Assembly (NCBI GenBank): GCA_963843605.1
Contig: CAWJLA010000001.1
Span: 1,054,001 to 1,118,000, forward strand
Source: FEN-1297 sp963843605
GTDB lineage: Bacteria; Bacteroidota; Ignavibacteria; Ignavibacteriales; Ignavibacteriaceae
DNA length: 64,000 bases
Direction: 5' to 3'
In this document: positions 6,607 through 16,799 of the stretch, in pieces
How positions within the stretch are numbered: position 1 is the stretch's first letter
Layout: the number at the start of each line of letters is the position of its first letter
Notes under the pieces: model-generated
Told to the model about the DNA's origin: nothing
What the model saw: the letters and a program-made list of their open reading frames with translations, nothing else
Database searches by the model: none
Translations under genes and position numbers: made by a program

Positions 6607-9282
6607 TTATTTTAAGTTTAACATTATATTGTCCAAATAAAATTTTGTTCTGGTATTAGACATACTGCTGAATCCCAGCCAATTTAAATATTTAAAATTT
6701 TTATCCTTATAAGTCAAATTATTAAAATGATAAATTTTGTTATTCTGATAAGATACTGTCATGCTCCAATTATCATTGTTTGTATTTCTTAAAGCAAAGT
6801 TTATTGAGATATGTATCCACTGATCAATTGGTAATTCCAATTCATTATTAGCACTAAGATGGAGAATATTTTTAGAAATTGAAAAACTCGGACCAATCAA
6901 CGTCGCTCCCCCCGGTTGATTCTCACGAGATTCACAAAATAAGGAAGAGTTTTTTTCAATTAGAATATCAAAGGAAAAGTATACATTGCCATTAGAATAG
7001 TTGGGGACATAATAGAAGTAAGGGTCAAATATTTTTCTTAAATTGGGTGCATCTACAATTTCAAGACTTTTAATTCCTAATGCTGCTTTTCTATTTGTTA
7101 CAAATATACTGTCCCCTTTATTTTCAACTGAACATATTGCATATCTAGGTCTAGCACCGATAGCACTATTTTCAAACGACTCATTTAAATAAAAATTTGG
7201 CGAATTTGTTGCAGAAATATTTTTTGAAAATGTTGAATCCAAATTAAGATTACTTAAATTCCATTTATTATTTAACACACCCGCATTTTTATAGTCGAAC
7301 TCATTGAAATTTATTCTGTTAATGACATTTTTTGAACTGAAACCAAAATTGAAATTATTTATGTTTATAAATTGAGGATTTTCAATTATCGATTCATCGT
7401 CTCGCCCCATTTTCTTCCATTCGTCAAAATCCATTCCGTCAAAATTAAATTTTTCAATAGGTGACCAATAAATATTATGATTTATCTTAACATCAGCATT
7501 TTTCCATTCTCCTTGAAACAGGGTCCCTTTATCAAAATACACAATATTATTTTCAAAACTTAATGATAAATGTTTTTCAGCATTAACCAATTGCAATTGA
7601 TTTTTGAGACCATCAGCAAAAATATTATTTACAATAATATTATTCTCGCCATAATGCTGATTAAAACCGCCACTAACAGTATTATAGACTAAATTATTTT
7701 CAATTTTTAAATTACTACTTCCTTCATCTGCATAAATGCCATAGCCACCATAACTGTAACACGAAACATTGCGAATAACATTATTTTCAATTTTTGTTCC
7801 ATCAGATTCACCTAAAGTATAAATACCTCCCAAATCGTCTAATACATACTCACCAATATCGTGAATCTTATTATACTCAATTGTATTATTATGAGCGAGA
7901 CTGGGTCCATATCCCCAAGTCCATCCAACCGAAATACCAGAATAATAAAAATCGCCAATATCATTATGAGAAATTACATTATTTGGACTTTGACCTACCC
8001 ATATTCCTACCGCACATTGGAAAATCCTCCCGCCTTTTTCAATATAATTATTAGTTATTATATTTTCTTGTGAAACGTTGTTAATGTTAGTTGGAATTTT
8101 TTCAGAGCCAATTTTTATCCCCCCCCCTCCCATGTCGTGGAAATAAGAATTGGTAACTTCGCAATTCATACAACCATTATGCATCCATACGCCATATGAG
8201 CCAATATTGGCTATTTCACAGCTATCTAATATTATGTTTCTGGAATAGTTTAACACGATTGTTGCATTTAAGGTGGCAGCGGCTTGGTTGGCTTCATAGT
8301 TACCATCAGGCAAATCATAATCTGAATATTTGAAACTCAAACCTTTAAGCTGAATGTTTTTCACATAAATGTTTTTGAGGCTGTCTCCTTTAAATATAAC
8401 AAAGTTATTAATGATAGGGGCTATAACTTCAGCACTATTTATATCATCAGTTATTTTTGGTTTATAATATAATGTCCCATTTTTATTTAAATACCATTCC
8501 CCGGCAGAATCAAGGGAGGATTGAAGATTCTCAATATAATATCTGGTTTTAAAAGCTTGCCACGGGTTCCATGGTTTGATAGGTGCTCCCGGCGCAAGAA
8601 CGATCTCATCATTTTTTATTTCTTTAATTTGTCGGCGAGTAACATCCCATTTATTTAATATTACAATTGTTGCACCATTAATATTTTCGTTATTATTCAA
8701 TTTTAATAGGTTATAATCCTTACTAAACATTAAAATTTTCTGGACTGCATTCGTAACATTAGACATATCTGTATTTCCTAATACTTCCTGGCTAACATCT
8801 TTCATATAAAAATATCCTGTATTAGGTGTTCTAGCCCTTATAGCCCTTTGCCCATTCACAAATAGTTCTTTAAAACTCCATTTCCCTTTTGCCACATCCG
8901 TAATGCTTGCTTCCCATAGACCGTTTTCAGCTAATTTAAATCCGCTTATAGGCTTTCCTCCATAAAAAACCGGTTTTTCATTTTTATAAGCTTCATAAGT
9001 AATATAAAATTCATTGGAACCGGAATCCTTCTCATTAAAAGTTACAGGCTCACTAATATAATAGGAACCACCTTTTATTTTCACTTCTATATTTGTTCTT
9101 AGTCCCTTGGCAATGATTTTTCTAATGGCATTTCTTGCTCCGATTATGGTAGCAAAAGGTTTGCTAAGAGTACCTGAATTATTGTCATTTCCTTTGGTAG
9201 ATACGTAGAATATCTTGGTTTGAGAGTGACAAGAAGATTCAATTAGTAAAATACAAGAGATAATCATTACAATCTTTACCAT
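6607..9282 (-). CDS. Right-handed beta-helix lipoprotein, GH141-like
   Basis: An 891-residue exported protein. The N-terminus is a lipoprotein signal: hydrophobic stretch then LIESSC, with lipidation expected on Cys18. After it comes a YVSTKGNDNNSGTLSKPFATI block typical of beta-helix carbohydrate enzymes, then KPVFYGGKPISGFK and ELFVNGQRAIRARTPN, which resemble family GH141 fucosidase/xylanase-type proteins from memory. Parallel beta-helix coils rich in N-N-I/V-I run from about residue 300 to 620 (e.g. NNYIEKGGRIFQCAVGIW, GGIYTLGESDGT). The last ~200 residues look like a concanavalin-like sandwich domain. RBS GGAGG precedes the ATG. It could trim, remodel or bind the polysaccharide made here. 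Catalytic residues are not assigned. Confidence 0.72.
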   Translation of the reverse strand: MVKIVMIISCILLIESSCHSQTKIFYVSTKGNDNNSGTLSKPFATIIGARNAIRKIIAKGLRTNIEVKIKGGSYYISEPVTFNEKDSGSNEFYITYEAYKNEKPVFYGGKPISGFKLAENGLWEASITDVAKGKWSFKELFVNGQRAIRARTPNTGYFYMKDVSQEVLGNTDMSNVTNAVQKILMFSKDYNLLKLNNNENINGATIVILNKWDVTRRQIKEIKNDEIVLAPGAPIKPWNPWQAFKTRYYIENLQSSLDSAGEWYLNKNGTLYYKPKITDDINSAEVIAPIINNFVIFKGDSLKNIYVKNIQLKGLSFKYSDYDLPDGNYEANQAAATLNATIVLNYSRNIILDSCEIANIGSYGVWMHNGCMNCEVTNSYFHDMGGGGIKIGSEKIPTNINNVSQENIITNNYIEKGGRIFQCAVGIWVGQSPNNVISHNDIGDFYYSGISVGWTWGYGPSLAHNNTIEYNKIHDIGEYVLDDLGGIYTLGESDGTKIENNVIRNVSCYSYGGYGIYADEGSSNLKIENNLVYNTVSGGFNQHYGENNIIVNNIFADGLKNQLQLVNAEKHLSLSFENNIVYFDKGTLFQGEWKNADVKINHNIYWSPIEKFNFDGMDFDEWKKMGRDDESIIENPQFININNFNFGFSSKNVINRINFNEFDYKNAGVLNNKWNLSNLNLDSTFSKNISATNSPNFYLNESFENSAIGARPRYAICSVENKGDSIFVTNRKAALGIKSLEIVDAPNLRKIFDPYFYYVPNYSNGNVYFSFDILIEKNSSLFCESRENQPGGATLIGPSFSISKNILHLSANNELELPIDQWIHISINFALRNTNNDNWSMTVSYQNNKIYHFNNLTYKDKNFKYLNWLGFSSMSNTRTKFYLDNIMLNLK

Positions 9283-9362
9283 ATTTCCTCCGAATAATAA
9301 CTATACCCATAGCAAGCGTTGCATATTAATTATTTACAATTAAACGATTAAAAGATTTATGT

Positions 9363-10358
9363 TTAAGAAATATATTCAGTACTTTTCCTATACTTTTCAA
9401 ACAATTTTCTTATAGCATAAGACGATATCTTTCTTTTTTTCTGTATTAAGCGTCTTTTCATTAATATTTTCGGAAAATTTACTATAAAATATTTATATGC
9501 TTTTAATGAAGTTCTTTCGAATAGCAAAATATAAGCAAAGACCAAAATTTGCCTATAAATTATCACCGGGAAACCAATCAAAAAATTTTTTATATCTTCA
9601 TTTTTAAATATCAATAAAAATTGGTTTTTAACTGCATGATATTTTATAAAACTAGGCAATTTTTTTCTAATACTTAGGCTATTTGAATGGAAAACCCTTG
9701 GATGAATAGCTCGACAATTTGGATTAAAATAAGTCTTCCATCCTAAAAGTCGTGAGCGCCAGGCTATATCCCAATCTTCTTTATGAGCAAAAAACATTGG
9801 ATCGAAAAAATCCCCCATAATCTTCATATCATCAATAAAATTTCTACTCATTAACATTAATGCTCCATCAGCACCAAATACTTCTTCAATTTTGAGTTTA
9901 AAACTATTCATAATATGGTTATGATATCTTAAACTAAAACGACGGTCTTTTTCGAAAACTAACCCCGCACTATCAATTTTCGGATTGTCACTTTTATTTT
10001 GCAGTAGGAGCCCGCATACTATACCAATATGTTCTGATAATTTGAATGTGTCCAAAGCAAGGCCCAAATAATTTTCATCTAAAATTATATCGGGATTTAA
10101 CAATAGTACATATTCACTTTCTGTGGAATTAATAACAAAATTATGTCCACCACAAAAACCCGTATTCTCACTATTTTTTTTAAAAATTATCCTTTCATCT
10201 GTAAATGATTCTATAATTTTACTTGTATCATCATCCGAATTGTTATCTATTATATACAATTTATAATTGGTATAAGTTTGCTTAATAACGCTTTCAATCG
10301 TAGCTTTTATGGAGGTGCCGCTGTTCCAGGTTATTAGTGATATTACTATTGGAGGCAT
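9363..10358 (-). CDS. Family 2 glycosyltransferase (rhamnosyltransferase-like)
   Basis: 331 residues, GT-A fold, cytoplasmic or membrane-peripheral. The N-terminal Rossmann start VISLITWNSGTSIKATIESV is followed by DNNSDDDT, NTGFCGGHN and the metal-binding LLLNPDIIL, then FGADGALMLMSRNF and FAHKEDWDIAWRSRLLGWKT. This NPD/EDWD arrangement is typical of WbbL/RfbF-type dTDP-rhamnosyltransferases, which fits the presence of RmlA. A basic C-terminal tail with a hydrophobic stretch (about 265-285) probably holds it to the membrane. Its ATG overlaps the stop of the preceding glycosyltransferase gene (TAATG), which indicates translational coupling. Confidence 0.87.
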   Translation of the reverse strand: MPPIVISLITWNSGTSIKATIESVIKQTYTNYKLYIIDNNSDDDTSKIIESFTDERIIFKKNSENTGFCGGHNFVINSTESEYVLLLNPDIILDENYLGLALDTFKLSEHIGIVCGLLLQNKSDNPKIDSAGLVFEKDRRFSLRYHNHIMNSFKLKIEEVFGADGALMLMSRNFIDDMKIMGDFFDPMFFAHKEDWDIAWRSRLLGWKTYFNPNCRAIHPRVFHSNSLSIRKKLPSFIKYHAVKNQFLLIFKNEDIKNFLIGFPVIIYRQILVFAYILLFERTSLKAYKYFIVNFPKILMKRRLIQKKRKISSYAIRKLFEKYRKSTEYIS

Positions 10359-11212
10359 TAGAATAATTTATTTTTATAATTAAAATATGCTAGTCTGAGA
10401 CTTGTTGGTATAATGTATAGCTTTTTATATAAAATGAATTGCCATAATCTCCTTGATAATCTATAGTATATATTAGTAATTAAAAAGAATCCTTTTTGAA
10501 GTAATGTGCTTTTAATTTTAAATCCATATTCTAATTTTAATTTTATTCTCTCGGAATATAATTTGGATTTGACGTGTCCAATACCCTTGCTTGTCTTATG
10601 TAAACGATAGCCCGCAATAAAATCATTTATATGAGAGAATTTATAATTTGCACGAAATGATCTAAGCCAAAGTTCATGGTCCATACAATAATGTAAGTCC
10701 TCTCTTAAGGGGCCTAAAGTCTTGATTATTGATAGTTTGTAAAGAGAGGCTGGTTGAGGTAAATAATTTAAAGCATATAAAGTTATATTTTGTGAATAAG
10801 GAACTTCATATATTTTATACAAATATTCGTCTCTTGAATTTACGAAGACAACGTTTCCATAAACAACATCTATCGTTGGATTATTTTCAAGGTGCTCTAC
10901 TAACTTGAATATCCCATCTTTGAGTAAGACATCATCGGAATTTAGCCAATTGACATACTTTCCGCTTGCCATATCAAAACCTTTGTTTATAGCATGACTT
11001 TGGCCTTGATCTTTTTTGCTTTCCCAATAATTAATATGTTTTTCATACTTTTTAATAATGTTTATAGAATTATCAGTAGAGCCGCCGTCAAAGATAAAAT
11101 ATTCTAAATTTGGATAATTCTGGTCAAGGACACTAACAATTGTCTGTTCCAAAAATTTATCTTGATTAAAAGATGGAGTAATGATAGTTACTTTAGGATA
11201 TATTTCCTTCAT
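10358..11212 (-). CDS. Family 2 glycosyltransferase
   Basis: A 284-residue GT-A enzyme: KVTIITPSFNQDKFLEQTI at the start, FIFDGGSTDNS (UDP-binding acid), KDQGQSHAINKGFDMASGKYVNWLNSDD (the DxD-like motif is NSDD), then YCMDHELWLR, which supplies the likely catalytic acid region. This arrangement matches WcaA-like transferases of polysaccharide clusters. The basic aromatic C-terminus could bind the membrane surface. Its 5' end overlaps the upstream GT4 gene by 20 bases and its 3' end overlaps the next GT2 gene, so the three are one transcript. Acceptor and donor sugars cannot be read. Confidence 0.87.
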   Translation of the reverse strand: MKEIYPKVTIITPSFNQDKFLEQTIVSVLDQNYPNLEYFIFDGGSTDNSINIIKKYEKHINYWESKKDQGQSHAINKGFDMASGKYVNWLNSDDVLLKDGIFKLVEHLENNPTIDVVYGNVVFVNSRDEYLYKIYEVPYSQNITLYALNYLPQPASLYKLSIIKTLGPLREDLHYCMDHELWLRSFRANYKFSHINDFIAGYRLHKTSKGIGHVKSKLYSERIKLKLEYGFKIKSTLLQKGFFLITNIYYRLSRRLWQFILYKKLYIIPTSLRLAYFNYKNKLF

Positions 11213-12323
11213 AAAGCTTTCGAATTATTTCTGCAATTTTTGTAGAATAACTATTTACTGTAAAATTTTTTTCTACTTTTAATAATCCATTTAACCTTAA
11301 ATAATTATACAACTCATAATCACTTGCAATAGTAATCATTTTGCTATATAAATCATCAATTGTACCTTCATAAATAAGCCCATCCTTTTTATCATTTATT
11401 ATCTCCGGTATAGCGCCACTTTTATTACCTACAACTGGAATACCGAATGACATAGCCTCTATGATTACCCTACCCATTGCTTCATACTGTGAGCTCATAA
11501 TTAAAAAATCCATTTTTTTATAAATATCATTTATATCACTAATATGGCCAGAAAATGTTACATTTTCATTTGTGATCATTCTTTTCAAATCTTGGAAATA
11601 AACTTTATCGTGCACCTCACCAATAAAAATAAGTTTCGACATAGGAAATAATAAGTTAAACCTATTAAATGCCTGCAAAACAATATGAAGATTTTTTTGA
11701 GGGTAAATCTTGCCAACTACCCCAAAAGAAAAATTACCAATAGAATAATTTGCTACATGTATTTTTTTATTGAACTTTTGTGGGAATATTGTACCATTAT
11801 AAATCACAAATTTGGGAACTATAATATCTTTAAGGACAATATTTTCTACATAGTGGGATATTGAAATCAAAATATTTGATTGATTAAGAAGATATTTAAA
11901 TGTTTTTTGGCCAAAATAAAATTTCAAATCATAATGTATATCAAATAATTCCCTTATATGCCAAATATGTGGCCTATTTAAAATTTTTGCTAAAATAACA
12001 CCTATAGTAATTACAGAACTATTACTATATATAATATCAATATTATTCCAACGAGCAATAATTACTAATAAAAATAGAGCGATAACGTTATTGATTATTT
12101 TTACTAATACAACTAAAAAAGAAATTTTTGTTTTAAGCCCAAATAGTGGGAATATTTTAAAAGCATAACATTTAATATTTCTTTTTTGTATTTCTAAATA
12201 AAAATCACCATTCTTAGGACAAATAACAATTGGAATGAATATTTTTTGATTATCAAATAAATCGAGTAAGGAACGATTGGCTCCATACAATTCACCATAA
12301 TGTGTAAAAAATAAAATTTTCAT
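11193..12323 (-). CDS. Family 4 glycosyltransferase
   Basis: 376-residue GT-B enzyme that adds one sugar to the lipid-linked repeat unit. Visible parts: FFTHYGELYGANRSLLDLF at the N-terminus, a hydrophobic stretch around residues 70-100 that may dip into the membrane, VVGKIYPQKNLHIVLQAF at the start of the C-terminal nucleotide-sugar domain, and the donor-binding signature MSSQYEAMGRVIIEAMSFGIPVVG with SGAIPEII (E-x7-E motif). It abuts the polymerase gene with no gap and overlaps the next gene by 20 bases. Typical length for the family; substrate unknown. Confidence 0.88.
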   Translation of the reverse strand: MKILFFTHYGELYGANRSLLDLFDNQKIFIPIVICPKNGDFYLEIQKRNIKCYAFKIFPLFGLKTKISFLVVLVKIINNVIALFLLVIIARWNNIDIIYSNSSVITIGVILAKILNRPHIWHIRELFDIHYDLKFYFGQKTFKYLLNQSNILISISHYVENIVLKDIIVPKFVIYNGTIFPQKFNKKIHVANYSIGNFSFGVVGKIYPQKNLHIVLQAFNRFNLLFPMSKLIFIGEVHDKVYFQDLKRMITNENVTFSGHISDINDIYKKMDFLIMSSQYEAMGRVIIEAMSFGIPVVGNKSGAIPEIINDKKDGLIYEGTIDDLYSKMITIASDYELYNYLRLNGLLKVEKNFTVNSYSTKIAEIIRKLYEGNIS

Positions 12324-13802
12324 CTAAATAATATTGGTCGGCCAGATTGATTTTATATCACTGATAAATGCAGTGATAATCCAAAAGGGAATAAAATATA
12401 ATGGTTCAGACCAACCAGCTAAGTAGAATGAATTAAAACTAAGTATTAGCAACAATTCGAGTGCAATTAATATAAAAATTTTTCGCGAAATGTCTTGTCT
12501 AATCCAGAGATTTTTATATAACAACTTCATTAGATTAATAATTATCATTAAAAATATAAATAATCCTATTAGGCCAAGATCACTAATAATAGTGTTCATA
12601 TCTGTAAAACCTTGATCCACGGTAGATAATTTATTATCAGAATTTAAGTCAAAGCCGGCTTTTGAGATGAGATTTTCATATTTTGAAGAAGCTCCATTTT
12701 TTAGTTGTAAAGGCCCAATTCCAAATAATATTCCAGCATTTCCACTAGGAGCAATAATTCCCACAGCGTTAATATATGCAATAATCTTTTTATAATCGCT
12801 CAAATTTGTTTTGTCGAAGAAACTCTCTACCAATTTATTTGAATCTATATTAGTCTCATAGAGGCTTTTGCTAAAAACATTGAAGAAATATAACATTAAA
12901 CCCAAAAACGAACCAATAAATATTATCTTCCACATTGAATAGCGCATTTCATTTTTACTTGTCTTATACAAGAGTATAACAGAAATTAATATAAAAAATG
13001 TACCGGTATACATCGCGGTTTTAGATTCTGATAAGAGTGGTTGCAAAAGGAATAGCACTGAAAAAACAAAATTATATTTACCTATATTCAATAATAGCCT
13101 AAACAAGAAATATGAGGATGCAACTAAACACAAATTTGTTAATATTTGACTTCTCCAAATGCCCAACATACCTGAGGCCACATCAACTCGGTGTAACACA
13201 TATCCATTAGGAGCAGGTTTAATAGGTAATATCACACTTTGTATAATTCCAAAAACAGAATTAAATAAAACAATAACAAATAATAATGCGACTAAAGATT
13301 TTAGATAATAAAGGTCCAGTTCACTAAAACAAATTACTAGGCCAAACAGATACCATTGCAAATAAATTAAAAAATATGTTATGATATTAAAGGGATTGGT
13401 TAGATTAATAATAGCTGAAAACAAAATAGCTATTAAGAGAAATGTCGACAATTTAAATATTTTTTGAACAAATTCATTTTTCCTTTTTTTACCTATTAAA
13501 AAATTAAGAAAAATAATTACAAGTAAATAATACTTAAAATAAACAATTAGAACATTAGCCTGATCTACTCCCAATAGATCATACTGATAAGCTCCACCAT
13601 TTGAAAATATCCACAAGACATAAATTATTATTAATACTTTTAAATTTCTTTGAAAGCCTAATAAAGTTACAATAATGTAAAATGGAAGTATTATCCACTG
13701 GTTGAGAATAAATCCAGGTAGCAATAGAATTATACCAATAGAATAAATAACAAAACTTTTTCTAAAATCTTTTAGCGTAAATATTTTTAAGGAATCTTTC
13801 AT
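12324..13802 (-). CDS. O-antigen/polysaccharide polymerase (Wzy-like)
   Basis: A 492-residue integral membrane protein with about a dozen hydrophobic segments (for example IGIILLLPGFILNQWIILPF and IFILIALELLLILSFNSFYLAG) and a large periplasmic loop between about residues 300 and 395. Wzy polymerases join lipid-linked repeat units on the periplasmic face; they share topology rather than sequence. The call rests on topology, the large loop, and the position between glycosyltransferase genes and the flippase gene in a Wzx/Wzy-type cluster. The loop holds an Asp/Asn-rich piece (DLNSDNKLSTVD) that looks like a calcium-type loop, though this may be chance. Confidence 0.75.
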   Translation of the reverse strand: MKDSLKIFTLKDFRKSFVIYSIGIILLLPGFILNQWIILPFYIIVTLLGFQRNLKVLIIIYVLWIFSNGGAYQYDLLGVDQANVLIVYFKYYLLVIIFLNFLIGKKRKNEFVQKIFKLSTFLLIAILFSAIINLTNPFNIITYFLIYLQWYLFGLVICFSELDLYYLKSLVALLFVIVLFNSVFGIIQSVILPIKPAPNGYVLHRVDVASGMLGIWRSQILTNLCLVASSYFLFRLLLNIGKYNFVFSVLFLLQPLLSESKTAMYTGTFFILISVILLYKTSKNEMRYSMWKIIFIGSFLGLMLYFFNVFSKSLYETNIDSNKLVESFFDKTNLSDYKKIIAYINAVGIIAPSGNAGILFGIGPLQLKNGASSKYENLISKAGFDLNSDNKLSTVDQGFTDMNTIISDLGLIGLFIFLMIIINLMKLLYKNLWIRQDISRKIFILIALELLLILSFNSFYLAGWSEPLYFIPFWIITAFISDIKSIWPTNII

Positions 13803-13834
13803 ACTCTAAAGGAATTTTCCAATTTTGTCATTTA

Positions 13835-15055
13835 TTAAAATATTCTTCTATAAATATTAATTATTGAATTAAAAAATCTAGGATATTTAGTTATATAAAT
13901 AATAAAACTTCTATATGAAGAAGTTGAATGTTTTAATATCTGAATTTTTTCTTCATCATATCCTTTGGGGTTCCGTTTTTCTATGGTCTTAAAGATTGAA
14001 TTAAGTTTATTTGCATTTATGTTCCAATTGAGTTTATCTTCAGCATAATTCCTAGAATTTTTTTTGAAATTTTCAATAAACTTTATATTATCAATATAAA
14101 ATTTCATTTTTAATTTTAAATCTTCTTCATCTACCATACATTGTGGCCAATAGTAACCGTCTGATCTTGCAAAAACTTTATCGATTCTAATTAATTGTCC
14201 ATTTTTTGCATTAACGAATTCATTCATAGGCGGATAATCAGGGACAATTATAGGAAGCCCGCTTGAAATTGCTTCTGCAATTGTTAAACCTATGCCTTCT
14301 AATCGAGTAGGATATACATAAACATCGCCTAAATAATAGAGTCCTGGTGCATGTACATTTTTTTTTATTATGTTCAGCCTTCCATCCGCTATTAGATCAA
14401 TCATCATTTCATTTATATCATTTTCTTTAAATTTCAATTCTTTTTGAGTATGAATTAATAACTTAGCTTCACTTTTAAGTTTATAAAAAGCTTTTATCAA
14501 AATATCTGTGCCTTTACGAATTGCATTCATACCCGATGAATGGAAAAAGACCAATTCTCTTTCATTTTCAACTTTTTTATTTGATGGTTTAAACAAATCA
14601 ATATCAGTACCCCATGGAATATAGAAACATTGCGGGTGCCATTTAAATACATCATAATGCCGCATAGTGTTGCAGATTAAGAAATCGTATATGTTAAATA
14701 GTTGGATTGTAGTTTCAGTATAATAGTCAATATAAGCTCCTGTTTTTACCCCTAATTCATTACACCAAATAATAGGTGGCAACCATCTTTGTTCATTAAA
14801 AAGGACTATTTCGATTTTGTTTTTTGTAATCCAGGATATAAAGTTTTTTTTATATATAAATGTTTCAATTGGCAATGACCACTTATGATCCCAAGTTACA
14901 TTATCAAGGCTCCAATTTTTATCAGTATTACCAAATTCTTCACCTGATCTAGCATAAATAAAAACATTATTTTCCTTTTCCAGAATACCTATATATTGTT
15001 TAGAAACGTAAGCCGCCCCTCGTTCAAACCAAGTTGTAACTATACCAATATTCAT
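13835..15055 (-). CDS. Family 4 glycosyltransferase
   Basis: 406-residue GT-B enzyme. N-terminal TTWFERGAAYVSKQYIGIL is typical of the acceptor domain. Later blocks are FYIPWGTDIDLFKP, FHSSGMNAIRKGTDILIKAF (nucleotide-domain start), VYPTRLEGIGLTIAEAISSG and LPIIVPDYPPMNEFV, which contain the E-x7-E donor signature. The C-terminus (SFIIYITKYPRFFNSIINIYRR) is basic and aromatic, suggesting contact with the membrane. It is separated from the polymerase gene by about 30 bases. Donor and acceptor are unknown. Confidence 0.87.
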   Translation of the reverse strand: MNIGIVTTWFERGAAYVSKQYIGILEKENNVFIYARSGEEFGNTDKNWSLDNVTWDHKWSLPIETFIYKKNFISWITKNKIEIVLFNEQRWLPPIIWCNELGVKTGAYIDYYTETTIQLFNIYDFLICNTMRHYDVFKWHPQCFYIPWGTDIDLFKPSNKKVENERELVFFHSSGMNAIRKGTDILIKAFYKLKSEAKLLIHTQKELKFKENDINEMMIDLIADGRLNIIKKNVHAPGLYYLGDVYVYPTRLEGIGLTIAEAISSGLPIIVPDYPPMNEFVNAKNGQLIRIDKVFARSDGYYWPQCMVDEEDLKLKMKFYIDNIKFIENFKKNSRNYAEDKLNWNINANKLNSIFKTIEKRNPKGYDEEKIQILKHSTSSYRSFIIYITKYPRFFNSIINIYRRIF

Positions 15056-15120
15056 TTTCTTTTTTTATTGTTTAGTATATATCTTTATAATAATTGTTTC
15101 AATTTATACATATAAAAACA

Positions 15121-16576
15121 TCATAAAATATTTTTAAATTCATTTTTATACAGCACAATTCTCGACTTTTCTAATATAAAAATTACGAGCATATATATGG
15201 GTATAGGAAGGATTGCAAATAGATATAGAGCTAATTTTGAATATGAAAGTATATTATAAAACACAAGATACATTGGAATTGACGATGCCGCCATTATTAG
15301 AAGTGATAGTAATAAATTTTTTATTTCAGAAAAGAAATAGCTCAGTTTTAAATTTATTATTGAAAAAACAATATAAAATCCAGGCACCAAAATAAAACCT
15401 AGAGCTACATTATAGCCCATAGCTACTCCTAAAGCTGTATTTGTAAAATAATATCCTCCAAAAATCCCTAACAACATAAAGGGCATAGCAAAAAACAATG
15501 AAAATTTCCATTGTAGATCAGGCCTTCCCTTTGCCAAAAATATATTGCCAACTGGTGCCCCCAACACTGTAAATATCGCCCCTAAGGATACAATTTGTAA
15601 AATATTTATAGCATGAGTCCATTTTACTCCTAACAATTCTGGTAGAACTAATGGAGCAATAATTGCGATTATTATTAAGATTGGCGCAATTATGAGTGTC
15701 ATAATATATGTAATGTGAATATATATATTATTAAATTTCACTTTATCATTTTGATGTTCTGAAAGTATTGGGAATATAGTTTTAGAAAAAATATTCATAA
15801 TTTGACTTAACGGTTTCATTATAAAGTCGTAAGCCATCATATACAGACCAACCTGTTCTGCACCTAAAAATTTGCCTATTAGTAAAACATCACTTCTCTT
15901 TGAAAAGAAATTTAATAAATTAAAAAAAAACACATTTATGCTGAATTTCAAATGCTGTTTTACTTGATTATAATTGAAATAAAACTGCGGTTTCCATTTT
16001 AAAGTATACCAATAGCCTAACGAAGAGAAAAAAGAAAACGAGACTTGCATAAATACAAGACTCCAATATCCCCATCCTCGAATTGCCATTAGAACTGCAA
16101 AAACACCTGAAAATGTAGTACTAATTGCTTCAACAATTGTTTGTTCTTTAAACCTAAAATTTTTTATTAATAATCCTCTTGGAACGATTGCAATACTTCC
16201 GAAAATAAATGATATTGACAATACTGAAAATATCATGGAGAGTTCTGTTAAATTATAAAATAGACTAACTAATGGAGCTACAATAAGAGCTATGATAAAC
16301 AATATAATTCCCAAAATTATATTTAACCAAAAAAGAGAAGATAGACCCTCAGAATTTATTTCTTTAGCTTGTATAATACTACTTTCAAAACCCATATTTA
16401 AAGAAAACGTTGAAAAATTGTATAAACACAGTTGTCATTCCAATCAAGCCAAAATCTTTTGGGTTCAATAATCTTGCTAGAATTATTAATACTAAAAATG
16501 CCCAGCCTTGTTTATAGATTTGTGCAGCACTATTCCAACCTATTCCTTTTATAAATATTTTTTTAGTATTAATCAT
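15121..16576 (-). CDS. wzx: Wzx-type flippase, interrupted by a frameshift
   Basis: Flips lipid-linked repeat units across the inner membrane (MATE/PST family). Two pieces are seen: 63 residues from the ATG at 16574-16576 (INTKKIFIKGIGWNS, ending FFNVFFKYGF, stop) and 424 residues in the next frame (GFESSIIQAKEINSEGLSSLFW onward, about 12 membrane segments). In relatives these are continuous. Removing one A from the A4 run at 16387-16390 (one T on the coding strand) joins them as KYGF-ESSII, giving about 485 residues, the normal family length. As read, the first piece ends after less than two helices, so the gene is inactive unless the base is a sequencing error or is bypassed. Confidence 0.88.
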
Positions 16577-16799
16577 TTATATTTATTCTTTTTATACCAC
16601 CTCCATGAGTGATATTTAGATTAAATTATCTTATTTATTATGACTAAAGTTATGAATAATTGATTTATTTAAGTATAGAGGATAATATACGAAGTAGTCA
16701 TTGGTTAGATAAATTGGGGCTATTTATCTGTATAAATTTAGCAGAATTTTTTATCAGAAAAATAGCATAAATTTTATATGAATTTTAATTAAAAACAAC

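Noticed and set aside
12600..12660. Calcium-binding (dockerin-like) loop in the Wzy-like protein
   Set aside because: A single DLNSDNKLSTVD segment in a variable periplasmic loop with no second copy; chance similarity is likely.
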